Positions 10,210 through 22,461 of a stretch of 64,000 nt of DNA are shown piece after piece (the stretch's first letter is position 1; each line of letters begins with the position of its first letter). The notes beneath the pieces were generated by a model. It was given only the letters and a program-made list of their open reading frames with translations, was not told the origin of the DNA and ran no database searches. Source of the DNA: Rhizophagus clarus (taxonomy: Eukaryota; Glomeromycota; Glomeromycetes; Glomerales; Glomeraceae); assembly GCA_015698045.1 (NCBI GenBank), contig BLAL01000026.1:248001-312000 (forward strand), written 5' to 3'. Position numbers and translations under genes: made by a program.

Positions 10210-13200
10210 ATGTTGAGAAGCACGAAGTGGCTATGTGAATCGGATGTTTGGGTAAGCTTAACCAACCACTTACGCGTGCAATCGAATTGTTAGTGCAAAT
10301 AATTATGAACTATTTGTTTGTTAGGATCCGATAAACATTGAACTTGTTCCTTGCGCTCGAGAAATGTAAGTTTACATAACAATTTTTTTATATACTCATA
10401 TTAATTAATTATTTGCCCGGAAGTGTATATATGCATGCATACATTTCATGTTCTTCTACTAAAGAAATTAAACGATTTTATTATTCAGCATTCTTAATGC
10501 TGCCATTCCTCTATGTATTATCCTTTTGTCAGTGACAAATTTAATAGTTCGTCGATGCCGTGGGCAAAGTTATTATGTTCCTTCACCAAGCGATCCGGTA
10601 ATACCAGTCTCGAAGTATGATATTACCCAACTCGTAATATCTTTCTTTCATTTAGGATTCATTGGATTTCTTTTCGGCTGGCGGATGGATAAGTATGAAG
10701 AAGATAAAGCTGAGCCATATTTAATAATTGGTACCATAGGCCAATTTGTTACCTGGGTGAATATAATTTTGAATGAATATTAAATCGAATTATCTGTTTC
10801 TTAACATCGTTAACTTATTTTATATTTTATAATATTCATAGTTATATATTATTGCATTAATAGCATGCCATTTTATGACACGAAGAAATCAGACTCGATA
10901 TGCATATATAAGGCATCTTCTTTTGTTCTACGCGTATTTTGTAATAGTTGCTTGTATTAATCTTAGATCAATGCTTAAACGAGATTCGAAAGGTTACGAG
11001 TTAGTTTTTTCAATATGGAATGCTATTGCTTGTGGCATATTATTAGCTTGCTCTCTTAAAAGACCAAGGAATCCAGAGTTGAAATATACTAGTAACCGAG
11101 AAATATCTCATGACACGATTGCTTCCATATGGTCATTATTATCTTTTGCATGGATGACACCTATTATTAAATTAGGGAACAAACGTGCTCTTGCAGAAGA
11201 TGATTTATGGGAACTGCCATCAAGGTGCCAGGCTGCTCAATGTTATGATGAATTAGAAAAGTAAGTATAATATTTTTAATTATTGTAATCATTAATACTG
11301 TTTTCATAAAGATTTCTCATCGTGATTGTCCTTTAGAATGAACAATATGGATCTTTTATCACGATTACTTGCTGCCAATGCTACAAATCTAGTTTTTTTT
11401 CTTGTTATCGCGATATTTCGATCAGTCTTCGCTTTTACTACTCCATTCTTCCTATATCGTTTGTTGATATGTATTTCTTTAGCACATAAAAACAAATTAA
11501 AATATACAGAAGAACCTTATCTTTATGTATTTGGAATATTATTATCCGAAATTTCGAGAATTATTTTCTTAAATCAATTGAATTATCAGCTGGTATGGTT
11601 AGGAATTAGAGTGGAACAAATGCTTAGCATTTTAGTATATAAAAAACAATTGCGTATGAAGGCATCTCCTAGATCTACAAATAACAGAACAAGCAATGTA
11701 CTTACAACAGATGTCGATGATATTGCGACTTTTTTCTCCAATCTACCGTTTATTGTTACAATACCTCTCGAAATCTTGATTGCTACGATTTTTTTATACT
11801 TTTTATTGGGATGGTCTAGTCTAGTTGGTGTTGGGGTAATGATTTTATGTCTTTGGAGCAATAAAAGATTTGGAAGACGCATAACTAGATTACAAAAGCG
11901 AGTGAAAAAAGCGAGAGATGAAAGAGTCGGTGAAATTTTTGAGGTACAAATATATTATAATGATTTATATATTCTATTATTTTAACGATGTTTCCTAAAT
12001 TAATTTTAATTATAAATAGCTACTCCATGCGGTTCGAATGATTAAAATGTTTGCTTGGGAGCGTAGTTTTCATGAACGATTAATGTGTAATTGTCTAATT
12101 TTCAATCAATGGTCAATAATTACTTATTTAAATTATTATTCTACCCATCGTTTAATATTGAATCTTTGACTATTTATATTGTTAGTATCGCGCAAAAAAG
12201 AACTTATTTATTTACGAAGTTTGTTTTGGCGCACCACGATGCATACATTGCTTGTTCATCTCACTCCATTCCTTGTGACATTATTTGCTTTTGCAGTGTT
12301 CACAAGTAGCAACACTTTGACCGCCGCCATTGCCTTTACAAGTATTACATTGTTTAATACACTTAAACAACCTTTACAGATATTCCCTAATTTAGTTGTT
12401 GAACTTGTAAGTTTGGGTGTAGCTATAGGAAGAGTTGAAAAGTTTTTACACGGACCTGACGTACAAAGAGAAAGCCCAGGTTTCAACATAGTCCCTGCTA
12501 GGACCTCTATTTCGTTTGATAATGTCGATATTGCTTGGAGTCATCATATTAGAGGTCCTAGTGATTTTATATTGAAAGGTGTTAATTTGGAATTTCCTAT
12601 GGGTAAACTTAGTCTTATCTGTATGTATGGGTGGATATTATTTTTCTTTCTTTGAATCAGATTATTCATTATGTTTATTATGATAGATTGATTAATCCTA
12701 ATTTTTTTTTGAAACAAAAAAAAGGCGGTAATAAATTTTCAGGCAAATCCCTTCTTATGCTTTCACTTCTTCGTGAAACTTTTATTTTACGAGGGATAAT
12801 TCATTTTCCTGCCTCACCTATCGTATATGTCCCTCAACAAGCGTGGTTAGAGAATGCAACTTTTAGAGATAACATATTATTTGGCGAACCTTTTGATGAT
12901 GATCGTTATTGGAATATTGTTGATTCCTGTTGTTTGACAAAAGACTTTGAGAATTTTGAGCAAGCTGATTTCACAGAAGTACGATTTTATAAATAATAAT
13001 TTTGTGTTTCAATGATATTTTGTTCAAATTTTAACTTAGATATTAATGTAATAAATAAAGTATGACGAAAAAAATATGATTCTTAATGACGGGCAGAAGG
13101 CTCGTGTAGCACTTGCTCGGGCTCTATATAGTTCTGCAAAGATTTTACTTGTAGATGATTGTTTATCATCTCTAGATGCGAGTACAGGTTTACAATGATT

Positions 13201-16200
13201 TTATTATCTCATTATCGTTTCATCGTGTTATACTTTCATACGCATTCATCTTTTACTTTTTTAGCACGACAAATTATTGATAATTGTCTCAACGGTCCGC
13301 TAATTCATGGTCGAACTGTAATAATGGCAACTCAACATGTTAGATATTTTGTGGATAATGCGGCTTATATCGCTATACTTGGGGATGGTTTGGTTCAAGC
13401 TAAAGGTACTCCAAGAGAATTACGCGAAAATGGTTTACTTACTGAAGAAGTGCTCGGAAAAGAGGTTAAACCAGAACCAGAACATATAGATAAAACAGAT
13501 CAGAATCTTGTAAATCAGGCAATAGAAAAATCAGTTGCCGACAAAAAAAATTGGGCAATTGAAGAAGGTTAATATATTTAAATAATAATTCTGCATATGC
13601 CATTATTATTATAATAAACTAAAATGTCTATTTCACGTACAGCTCGTTTCCAAGGAAAGGTCCAATTAGGAGTTTACTTTTTTTATTTTAAATCTAGTGG
13701 TGGAATAATATTGTGGTTTATACTTATAATTTTATTTGTAATCATACGACTATTAACGGTGGGTGAAACCTATTGGTTAAAAGTATGGTCCGTATGGTCT
13801 GAGGTTAATAATGAAGGAAATAATGAAGGCAATCCAGCCTTGGTACAATACATTCTGATATATGCTCTTATAGCGTTAGCATCTGCCGTTTTCACTATTA
13901 TTCGTATGGCGTGGCAATTCTTTCTTGTTTCACTCAAAGGTTCAAGGACTTTATTTTCAAAGCTCTTAAATGCAATACTTAGAGCACCGTTAAGCTTTTT
14001 TGATACAGCTCCGTTGGGCAGGGTAATGAATAGATTTTCAAAAGATCTGGGAATGATAGATCAAGGACTTGTAACTGTTATTACAAGTTTCCTTGGAAAT
14101 GCTATAGGCGCAATAAGTGTTCTCGTAGTTGTAACAGTTGTAACATATGAATTTTTCTTGGTCTCTGTTGTTGTTAGTAAGTTTTTATCACATTATTTAT
14201 TGAACCTTCTTTTTTTTTTTTTTAAAAAAAAAAAAAGAACGAACGAACTGAAGATTTATTTTAATTATAGTCATTTTGTATCTAATCATCGGAAGCATGT
14301 ATATAAATGTTTCTCGAGAATTAAAGAGACTTCAATCAATTACTCGATCTCCTGTTTTACTATGGTACACCGATACTATATCGTAAGTAAAGAATATTGA
14401 TCTTTTAACATATTTTGATAATAAAGAAAGAACATGTTTCACATTATTTCCTTTAGGGGCATTGCTACTATCCGGGCGTTCAATGCTGAGGATCGATATG
14501 TCAAAAAGTTTATTGAAAGGTCTTACTTAAATTTCTGTTGATACCTTTTGTCAGTGATAAAATAGTCTTATTCATATTCATATATATTTTAGGCTTAATA
14601 CATCTAATAGGACGACATATCTTTTGCATATGTCTAATCGATGGATGTCAATTCGTATGGGTAGTATTGGAGCCATAGCATCATATCTGGCCGGGGTGTT
14701 CATTCTTTGGCATTATGACATTGATGCTGGTTTGGCTGGTTTCTCTTTAAGCTATGCACTTGGATTTGTTCAAATTGTGTTTGTAAGTTCCATTCACACA
14801 TTTACTTTGTTAATTTCTAATATTATACAAATAACATTTTATACAAATTTCTTGTGAAGATGCTCGTCAAAGATTATACTACAATGGAAACAAGTCTGAG
14901 TAGGTAAAGCACTGCAAACCTTTCATATCTATCGCTATGTGTGGTTAATAGTCAATTAATTTTGCCTTGTTAATTGCCAACTTGATATTATCATCTCATT
15001 AGTGTAGAACGTATTAAAGAATATATTGAGATGCCACAAGAACCACCTGCTGTTATTGAAAATGCACAACTTCCAGCTGCAGTAGCGTATAAATTAATTT
15101 AATTATTTTTTAGGAAATTATTTATAGATTTTAATCTTAGTAAATTAAATTAATAGTGGCCAACCAGCGGTACAATTAAAGTGTCAAACCTAACGATACA
15201 ATACTCTCCACAATTTGAACCTGTACTTCGAGATATTTCATTTACCATAAATGCTGAAGAAAAAATCGGAATTGTTGGAAGGTATAATCTAACCTTTGTT
15301 TTTGTTATATGTGAGACTTTTTTAACGAAGATGATTATTTTTATTAATATGCAGAACAGGTTCTGGAAAAACAACACTGGCTAATTCATTTCTTCGTCTG
15401 AACGAACCAACCGAAGGACGCATTGTTATTGATGAGATAGATATTTCTAATTTAGGTTTAGAAGATTTAAGATCACGGCTAACTATAATATCTCAAGGTA
15501 TTAATTATAATTGCACTTGTTTTCTCTCGTTCAAATAAGTTTTTAAATTTTTTTTTTTTTATTAGACCCTATTCTCTTTGAAGGAACTATCCGATCAAAT
15601 TTGGATATTCGAAATGAATATGAAGATCAAGAGTTATGGGAAGTATTGAGAAGAGTTCACCTTATTCAAATTGAAGAAGATCAGACAAATAATCAATTTA
15701 TAGTTATTGGCCCAATAACGGACCTAGAAGATCCTGTAAATGAGGGTGGTCATAATTTTTCTAGAGGCCAAAGACAATTGCTTTGTTTAGCCAGAGCATT
15801 ACTGCGACAGTCAAAGGTATGAAAGTATGATTACAATGAAAAGATTAAGTTATAGTTAAATTGATTTGTATTTTCCAATTTTTTTAATAGATAATTATTA
15901 TGGATGAAGGTATGTTGACATAAAATTATTATTTGTTAATTATTAAACATTAATTTTGATAATTTTAATTTTACTTTTTCTTTTAGCTACCGCTAACATT
16001 GATCCAGAAACAGACAACAAAATACAGGAAACTATAAGAGAAGAGTTTAATAACGCCACAGTATTATGTATTTCACACCGATTTAAAACCATTATACATT
16101 CGGATCGAATTCTTGTTTTGAGTAAGTTTTTGTTGAGTAAATTTCAGTTTTTAATGTCATTATCTAATGTTATTTTATGGGAACATGTAATAGATGATGG

Positions 16201-16546
16201 TAAAATAGCTGAATTTGATACGCCATATCGTCTTATAAATAATCCAGACAGTTTGTTTAGACATTTATGTGAACAAACTGGAGAATTAGAAACATTAATG
16301 GAATTAGTGAGTAATCCGGAGGAGGAAGGTTACGATGAGCATGATGAAGTGGAGGAATACGAAGAGGATGACGAAACGCCCGAAATGGATATGGAAGATT
16401 ATGAAACAGAAGATGATATACAAGGAGATCAACAAACAGAACATGAATCAGGACATGAAGTAGATGAAGAACAAGAAGAGGATGAACAAGAGGAACCAGA
16501 TATAAATGGCGAAGAACACGATAAAGACGATCGAGAGGTTTCATAA
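10210..16546 (+). CDS. ABCC/MRP-type full-length ABC transporter
   Basis: A 1536-residue exporter of the ABCC (YCF1/MRP) type in 22 exons, all joining in frame: 10210-10251, 10325-10365, 10489-10756, 10842-11260, 11337-11943, 12020-12086, 12186-12620, 12725-12978, 13061-13187, 13265-13567, 13643-14176, 14271-14382, 14457-14519, 14593-14782, 14860-14903, 15003-15081, 15157-15281, 15355-15497, 15566-15816, 15891-15909, 15987-16121 and 16194-16546. An N-terminal membrane region precedes TMD1 ([20 protein letters not shown]; later KMFAWE). NBD1 has an altered Walker A (GGNKFSGKS), signature LNDGQ, and Walker B ILLVDDC. TMD2 has the usual [18 protein letters not shown]2 has [17 protein letters not shown] and IIIMDE with the catalytic Glu. 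A Glu/Asp-rich tail of about 75 residues ends the protein. The likely site is the vacuolar or plasma membrane, moving conjugates or drugs; the substrate is unknown. Confidence 0.93.
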
Positions 16547-16711
16547 TAAATTATTATTCTAATAATAGAAAGATTTCAATTCATTTAGATTGTACAAAAA
16601 AATTTATATTAATTATTGTGTGTTTTTCTTTATGTACACTGTCTTATAACATATATTACGGGTATTACTGGGTGCCAATTTTCGATGTTTTAATAATTGA
16701 ATATAGAAATA

Positions 16712-17543
16712 TTAATAAATTTCATCGAAGGGTTGTGTATCGTTGAAACAACTTTCAAATACTTCAGCAACCGCGCGTTCTGCTACTCCAGGAGCAGAAC
16801 ATGCATCGTTTTGCTTCACGGAAAGTATTGCGCGTCTTTTTGTGCAAACCTTTTTTTTGTAGAAAAAAAGTTACAATGCATCGGTTTAATTTTATGTAAA
16901 TAAATAAAAGTTAAAAAACGTAAGTAACCTGATGTTGTTTTGTGAAATTGAAAAACCCACGACGAAGTTCACGAGTCCATCTACAATCACCACTAAGACT
17001 AGCGGCTCTAATCTCGCTACAGGCATGATGTAAACAATTATTCCAATCAACTTTAAATCTACAATGATCAAATAAATGTATCATTTCATGCACCATAGTA
17101 TCTTCTTGATGTTTTTTACTAAAAAACCTATTTTGACACAAAAGTATTCCATGATCAGGAGAGAATCCACCGCTACGACTTTCATCACATGGTTTACATT
17201 GTAAATGTCTCTTATCAATTTTACAACCTGCTTCTTCCAATGATTTTAACATAAATGTTACTATTGGGCCTGTTTAAAATAAGAACGTTAATATAAAGTT
17301 AACTCTTTTTCTAACAAAAAAAGTTTGATGATATTTATAACATTTACTATTTCTCATTAACATATCCCTCCACTTTTCGCATCGTTTACATTGATAATCT
17401 TCAAAATCCTTTTCTAATTCAGTTTCGATTTTTTTTTTGTCTTCGATTGATAAACCTAAACCTGTGATATACATCAAACTTTTTCTCCATTTATCAAAAT
17501 TTTTTTGTTCTCTTGATTTTTCTTCAATCGGATCTTTTTCCAT
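16712..17543 (-). CDS. ATP23: Mitochondrial inner-membrane metalloprotease ATP23
   Basis: ATP23 matures mitochondrial Atp6 and helps F1Fo assembly in yeast. Exons 17543-17348, 17269-16929 and 16849-16712 join in frame to 224 residues. The start is at 17543 (MEKDPIEEKSREQ). Near residue 48 is the cysteine motif CKRCEKW. The zinc-protease motif HEMIH lies around residue 117, followed by FDHCRFKVDWNNCLHHACSE and IRAASLSGDC, the standard ATP23 pattern. The last exon supplies the family C-terminus, CTKRRAILSV and VFESCFNDTQPFDEIY, after a donor of the less usual form GTTACT. It is divergent from DPH4 (113 bp between starts) and convergent with the ABC transporter. Confidence 0.93.
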
Positions 17544-17656
17544 TATTTGGAAATTTTTGAAGTATACACAGAAATCTATAAATGCAAGATCGTGTTGTAC
17601 AGGATTATTAATTTAAATGACAAGATCATCAAATTTTTAAATCTTATCATCATATA

Positions 17657-18381
17657 ATGGACTTTAATCGTCAGGAAGTTATAAATTCGCAAACATATTA
17701 TGAAATACTTGAAATCTCTGATGAAAATGCATCAATTGAACAAATTAAACAACAATATCAAAAATTATTACTTCTCGTAAGTTATTCTTAATTCTTTTAT
17801 ATCGGAGGTTATGCAATTGAATTTCTCAATAAATTGACGAGAATATAAGCATCATCCAGATAAATCAGGGTTTATAATGAATAATATTAATAATAGTGAT
17901 GAAAATATCAAAAATAATTATAATAAAGAACGTAAAGTTGAATTTATTATTAAAGCATGGAAAGTACTTAGAGATCCTGAATTGAGGAAGGTATACGATG
18001 ATGAATTGAAAGGTAACTCAATCTATTTATAAGGATGAGAAGATTTAAAAATAGGTTGAACTAATTAAAAAATTGCCATAAGCGATGCGATTAAAACAAG
18101 ACGAAATTTATAATGCAGACATTGATTTAGATGATATGGAATATAACGAAGGTACAAAGTTCCGAGTCAAAAAAAAAAAAAAATTTCGATCAATTGATAT
18201 AATAATTTTTTTTTTTTTTTTTTTTTTTTTACAAACAGAAATGAGATTATATTCTATACCTTGTCGTTGTAGTGGAAATTATATCATAACGGAGCAAGAT
18301 TTAGAAAGAGGAGCAAATATCACAGGATGTACAACTTGTTCATTAAAGATTCATATATTATATGAAGTAATTGATGAATAA
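17657..18381 (+). CDS. DPH4: Diphthamide biosynthesis J-protein DPH4
   Basis: DPH4 (JJJ3/DNAJC24) supports the first step of diphthamide synthesis on elongation factor 2 with DPH1-3. Exons 17657-17776, 17850-18012, 18083-18151 and 18239-18381 join in frame to 164 residues. The J domain starts at TYYEILEISDEN; its HPD motif lies in HHPDKSG just after the first intron and it ends at AWKVLRDPELRKVYDDE. The C-terminal CSL zinc finger reads YSIPCRCSGNYIITEQDL then CTTCSLKI, keeping the C-x-C and C-x2-C ligands. The third intron contains long A and T runs (18172-18230) just before the zinc-finger exon. Confidence 0.93.
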
Positions 18382-18647
18382 ATAAATCTTGTATATACTT
18401 ATTTGTACAAAATAGATTATACAGTATGTTATATAATTAAGAATTTCGATATAGCTATGGGAATACATTTATGGCATAATTTACAATTTGTCTAAAGTGA
18501 GAATAATTTATTTTGAAAAACATGATATCGCACTTATGAGAATATAAATGATTCCTTATTTATATTATAATTACGTTCAAATTCTTTCACCTCGGAAGAG
18601 TTTTTTTTTTGCAAAGTTTTTCGTTAAAATTCAAATCCAAATCTCAA

Positions 18648-20006
18648 TCAGGATTCTGAATTCGTTTCACGTACATTCCAACTGTATTTCTGGCCGGTCG
18701 GAATGTTTTTTCGGAGATGCAAGTTATCTTTGTGGGTTCTATTCAGTTCTATGAACAAGTTCTTTTTCAAATTCGAGAAGTCTTGCTGTACACCGACTTT
18801 CTTATGGTATTTAACAATTGTCTTATAGAGGTACGGACGGGAAAGGAAAGTCAGAATCAAGTCTGGTTTAACCTCATTGAGCAAGATAAAATTTACGAGG
18901 TGAACAGTGGCCGAATCGAGTTTGACAAAGGGAAAGGTAAATGTGTCGTTCCACTGTTTTTCAATACCCATGCTTTTTAAGGTCTTTTCAAATGCGCGAG
19001 CATGCAAACTAAATATGTCAGTTGGATCAAATTTTGAATGATTATGTTCATTATTTGATTTACTGCGAGAAGCATTCACAGTGCCAACATATTTCGGAAT
19101 TGCTGCCGGATGAGGAACGTTTTCAAATATCGAACGTTTACCGCCAAAAAATTTATATAAATGGTCAGTTCCAATTTCTTTTCGAAACGAAGAAGGGCAG
19201 AGGACTAACACTAGCTTTGGAGAAATAACATAAAACGAATGGAAAGCATATTGAAATGGAAATGCTCCAAACATGTTCCCAGTCACTCCTTCAAAAATTC
19301 CAAATCCATTGCTGGTTATAATAAACTCATCATTTTCACCAGCCTGCCAAATTAAGAGAAAACAATCGATCATGCGATGCTTGTAGTCTTCCCTATCTAT
19401 AGAAAAGATTTTCTCATTATTTCCTACTTCTTCATGTGAAGTGTCTAGTATTTCATGGATGTTCTGTAACCATACTTCTTTAGGTTTTTGTAAATTACGC
19501 TCCTGCATAAAATTTCTTACCATCGACCCAGTAATGACATCAAATTTCTCGTCATTATACTGAGATAATCGTTGGCCGTTTCGATAGTTCATAATGAAGA
19601 TGAACTTGCGTAAGTCTTCGAGATCTTTCCTAAGCAAAACTACCTGGTTCTCCGTTCTAGATGCCTTCACAATATTATGGATCGTTTCTGCTGCTCGTCT
19701 TTCAAGTTTAGATAGTTTTTCTTCTACGTGCATTACATCTTCATTATTAAGATCTTTGTACATATTTTGATATCCATAAGTTCTACTAATTAAGGAGACA
19801 CCCAAACGATCCTTCTTTCTATCGTAAGTTTGAAGAAGCTCGGATTTCCTTTGATTTTTATTTTTCTGCTTTTTTATAAAACTCTCAAATATCCTTTCAC
19901 ATTTGTCAATAGCAAAGTTACGTAAAAGGAATCTTGGAATGTAGTGGTGGTATTGATCCATTATATCGAAAAATTGGCTTCGAACGCTGTTGCGGATGTA
20001 CGACAT
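18648..20006 (-). CDS. DUF4238 family protein
   Basis: A single-exon gene of 452 residues. Residues 17-31 read DQYHHYIPRFLLRNF, the hallmark N-terminal motif of DUF4238, a family found in bacteria and expanded in some fungi with no established biochemical role. Later stretches (FIIMNYRNGQRL-like helix, then FIITSNGFGIFEG and VISPKLVLVLCPSS) match the general family layout. No signal peptide or membrane segment is evident. The lack of introns contrasts with most neighbours. It is convergent with DPH4. Function unknown. Confidence 0.8.
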   Translation of the reverse strand: MSYIRNSVRSQFFDIMDQYHHYIPRFLLRNFAIDKCERIFESFIKKQKNKNQRKSELLQTYDRKKDRLGVSLISRTYGYQNMYKDLNNEDVMHVEEKLSKLERRAAETIHNIVKASRTENQVVLLRKDLEDLRKFIFIMNYRNGQRLSQYNDEKFDVITGSMVRNFMQERNLQKPKEVWLQNIHEILDTSHEEVGNNEKIFSIDREDYKHRMIDCFLLIWQAGENDEFIITSNGFGIFEGVTGNMFGAFPFQYAFHSFYVISPKLVLVLCPSSFRKEIGTDHLYKFFGGKRSIFENVPHPAAIPKYVGTVNASRSKSNNEHNHSKFDPTDIFSLHARAFEKTLKSMGIEKQWNDTFTFPFVKLDSATVHLVNFILLNEVKPDLILTFLSRPYLYKTIVKYHKKVGVQQDFSNLKKNLFIELNRTHKDNLHLRKNIPTGQKYSWNVRETNSES

Positions 20007-21290
20007 TTAACTAAAAAGTAAATTTATTTACTATCTTATCCGAATCTTAAAATCTAATAGGAGGCTCGTCAGAATAGATTGATATAAATGATATCAATAA
20101 ATCTAAGATTGTAATTAAAAACTTTATTTACAAAAAAAAAAAAAAAAACTCTAGATTCATTTTTCTTTTAATATATTAATACAGTAATATAAAAGAAAAG
20201 GTATAATTAAACTAGCATTAATTAACAAATATAGGAACTTAAAATAAAGCAGTGAATTGAATAATGTAAAAAAAAGAGCTATCAACAATTTCATAACGAT
20301 TCAAAATTCGTGAATGATTTCAAATTTCAAGTATTAGGAAAAAATTAAATAATCAAGATAATAGGTTTTCGTAACACGCAATAAAGAGCTGAAAACATAA
20401 AAAGCTAAAAATATTTTCTAAGTTAAAAAATGATAACAATAAAAGGAGAAGTCCGAAGGCTTGATTTAAAGACTTTCTATTTCAGTGCTAGTCTTGTAGA
20501 TCCTTTTTCATTTTTTATTTTTCTAATAATAAAAGGTAGATGATAATGGAGTCATATGAGAAAGAATTAGCAAATCTATTATCTATGTATTTGATTAATC
20601 ACTTTCTAATTTTTTAAATGAAATAAAGTAGTTACGGCTTTACCAAAAAAAAAAAAATGTATTGTATTAACAGTTAAAATTAGTTTCAGAAAATCTGGTG
20701 ATTACAAGTTTTATTTGTCACGCTAAAACACAAATTAAATAATTATAATACAATTAAAAAAGTGATAATTAACGCAGTGAACTTACGTGCATTAAATTAG
20801 ACCACTTTAAGACAGCCTTAAATAGATATGATTGGCGTAGGCTGATCTCTTCTATTGCTTCTTTTGCTATACCTTTTGAAATAGGATGATTTACTCAGTG
20901 GAATAACTAAAGGGAAGAATTTACTCCATATGTTTGTATGAATTCCATATATGAAAAGGCTTAGACAATTATTTAAACTATTTGTGTGCTAGAGAATATG
21001 ATCGAAAGTCGTCATATGAGAACAAGGATTCACTAATTGGATATTTCTAGTTATGGGTCATAGTTACATTGCGGGGTGAATTATTTATATTTTGTGTTGC
21101 AAAAAAAGAGAAAAAAAAAGGTTAGCGATGCTAATTAAAGAACATAGTGATTTCGACCACAGAAAATATATAAATATACTCCATAAAATCCTACATTTAA
21201 CTTTGAATAAGAAAAAACTATCTTTTTTTTTCTTTTTTTTTCTCACCTTTTTTTTTTGGTTTATTTATTTATTTATTTTTATCAGAAATT
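20007..21290. other. Intergenic region with A/T runs
   Basis: AT-rich DNA between the divergent DUF4238 and Kre9-like genes, with A runs near 20132 and 20645 and pyrimidine tracts at 21221-21270 just before the Kre9-like start. No coding exon was recognised. Confidence 0.55.
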
Positions 21291-22102
21291 ATGAAGGTTA
21301 TTCAAATTATTTTATATTTCTTGGCTTTTATTGCAACTTTTGCATCAGGTAAAATTAAATAATTAAATTAAGTTATAATAAATTTTGTTAGATGATTCGC
21401 TAATTTCATATTTTTTTTTTATTTTTATTTCTGAATAAAAAAAAAGCCACGATAAATATTATATTTCCATCGTCCCAATACTATTTAGTAGCTGGACAAA
21501 CTAATGAAATAATGTGGACTTCTGATAATCTAACTGATACTTTATCATTTTCGATGTTTTTGATAAATCCGGTAAATGAAAATTAACAAGTTCTATTGAT
21601 AAAAATTTCATTTTACTTATTTATCTATTTTTATTCAATAAATAAATAGAGCATTCCTGATTTAAAACAATTTGCTATTGCTAACAATGTTGATCCAAGA
21701 CTTGGTAAAAAAGATGTTGAAATAGCACCAAATATTAATGGCACTGGTAAATATTTTTATAAATTTATACACTTATAAACAAATATTTTTTTTTTTTTAA
21801 AAAAAAAAAAAAAGAATTTTTTAATAATTGTCTTTTAAATCAACGAAAAAAAAAAAAAATTATACACAGGTTTTCAATTAATTTTCACAAATATCGGAAA
21901 TATTGCTGATGTTTTTGCAACTTCGCAAAGTTTTGAAATCAAACAAGCTGGTACCACGCCAATAGCATATGCTACACCTACTCCAACGCCAACTCCTGCC
22001 CCATCTACTAATAATACTGCTAAAAGTTCTTCAAATTCTATTCATAATTATGGATTTAGTGTTTTAGTTTTAACTATTCTCCTTGCAATAATTTTATTTT
22101 AA
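21291..22102 (+). CDS. Kre9/Knh1-like GPI-anchored cell-surface protein
   Basis: A small secreted wall protein of about 170 residues in four exons: 21291-21348, 21447-21571, 21650-21746 and about 21869-22102. The first exon is a signal peptide (MKVIQIILYFLAFIATFASG). Exon 2 carries the beta-sandwich start INIIFPSSQYYLVAGQTNEI then MWTSDNL, the pattern of the Kre9/Knh1 N-terminal family (PF10342-like). The C-terminus has a short Thr/Pro repeat (ATPTPTPTPAPS), a Ser/Asn-rich stem and a hydrophobic end (FSVLVLTILLAIILF), which fits a GPI-anchor signal. The family is linked to beta-1,6-glucan and wall assembly in yeasts; the role here is inferred only from the family. Confidence 0.8.
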
Positions 22103-22461
22103 TGAAATTACTTATGATATTTTGACGATCTTTTATTATTAAAAAGAAAATTATTTATGAATTAAATTTAATTTATAATGAAACAAGTAAAGAATAATAA
22201 TATATCTAATAATAATAAATTAAATAATTCGAAATAAAACTATATTAATTTAAGTTATATATAAAAAAAAAGCAATTTTAAACTGTAAATGTTAGGTTTG
22301 CAAGTTAAATTAATAAATTAAACGTTTTTTTAAAAGACCTAAATGTTCTTCAATATACTCTTTATTAATTAAATATACTGAGCTAACAGCTTACCTTCGC
22401 CTAATAAAATCACTATTATGAATTTATTTAAATTCCCATTTTTTTTTTATTAGATTAATTC
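22103..22461. other. Convergent intergenic region
   Basis: 3' flanks of the Kre9-like and Tat-SF1-like genes. It is AT-rich and shows no other feature. Confidence 0.55.

Noticed and set aside
16257-16544. A 95-codon minus-strand frame rich in Leu, His and Pro
   Set aside because: It is antisense to the acidic tail of the ABC transporter, and its composition is explained by the sense codons.
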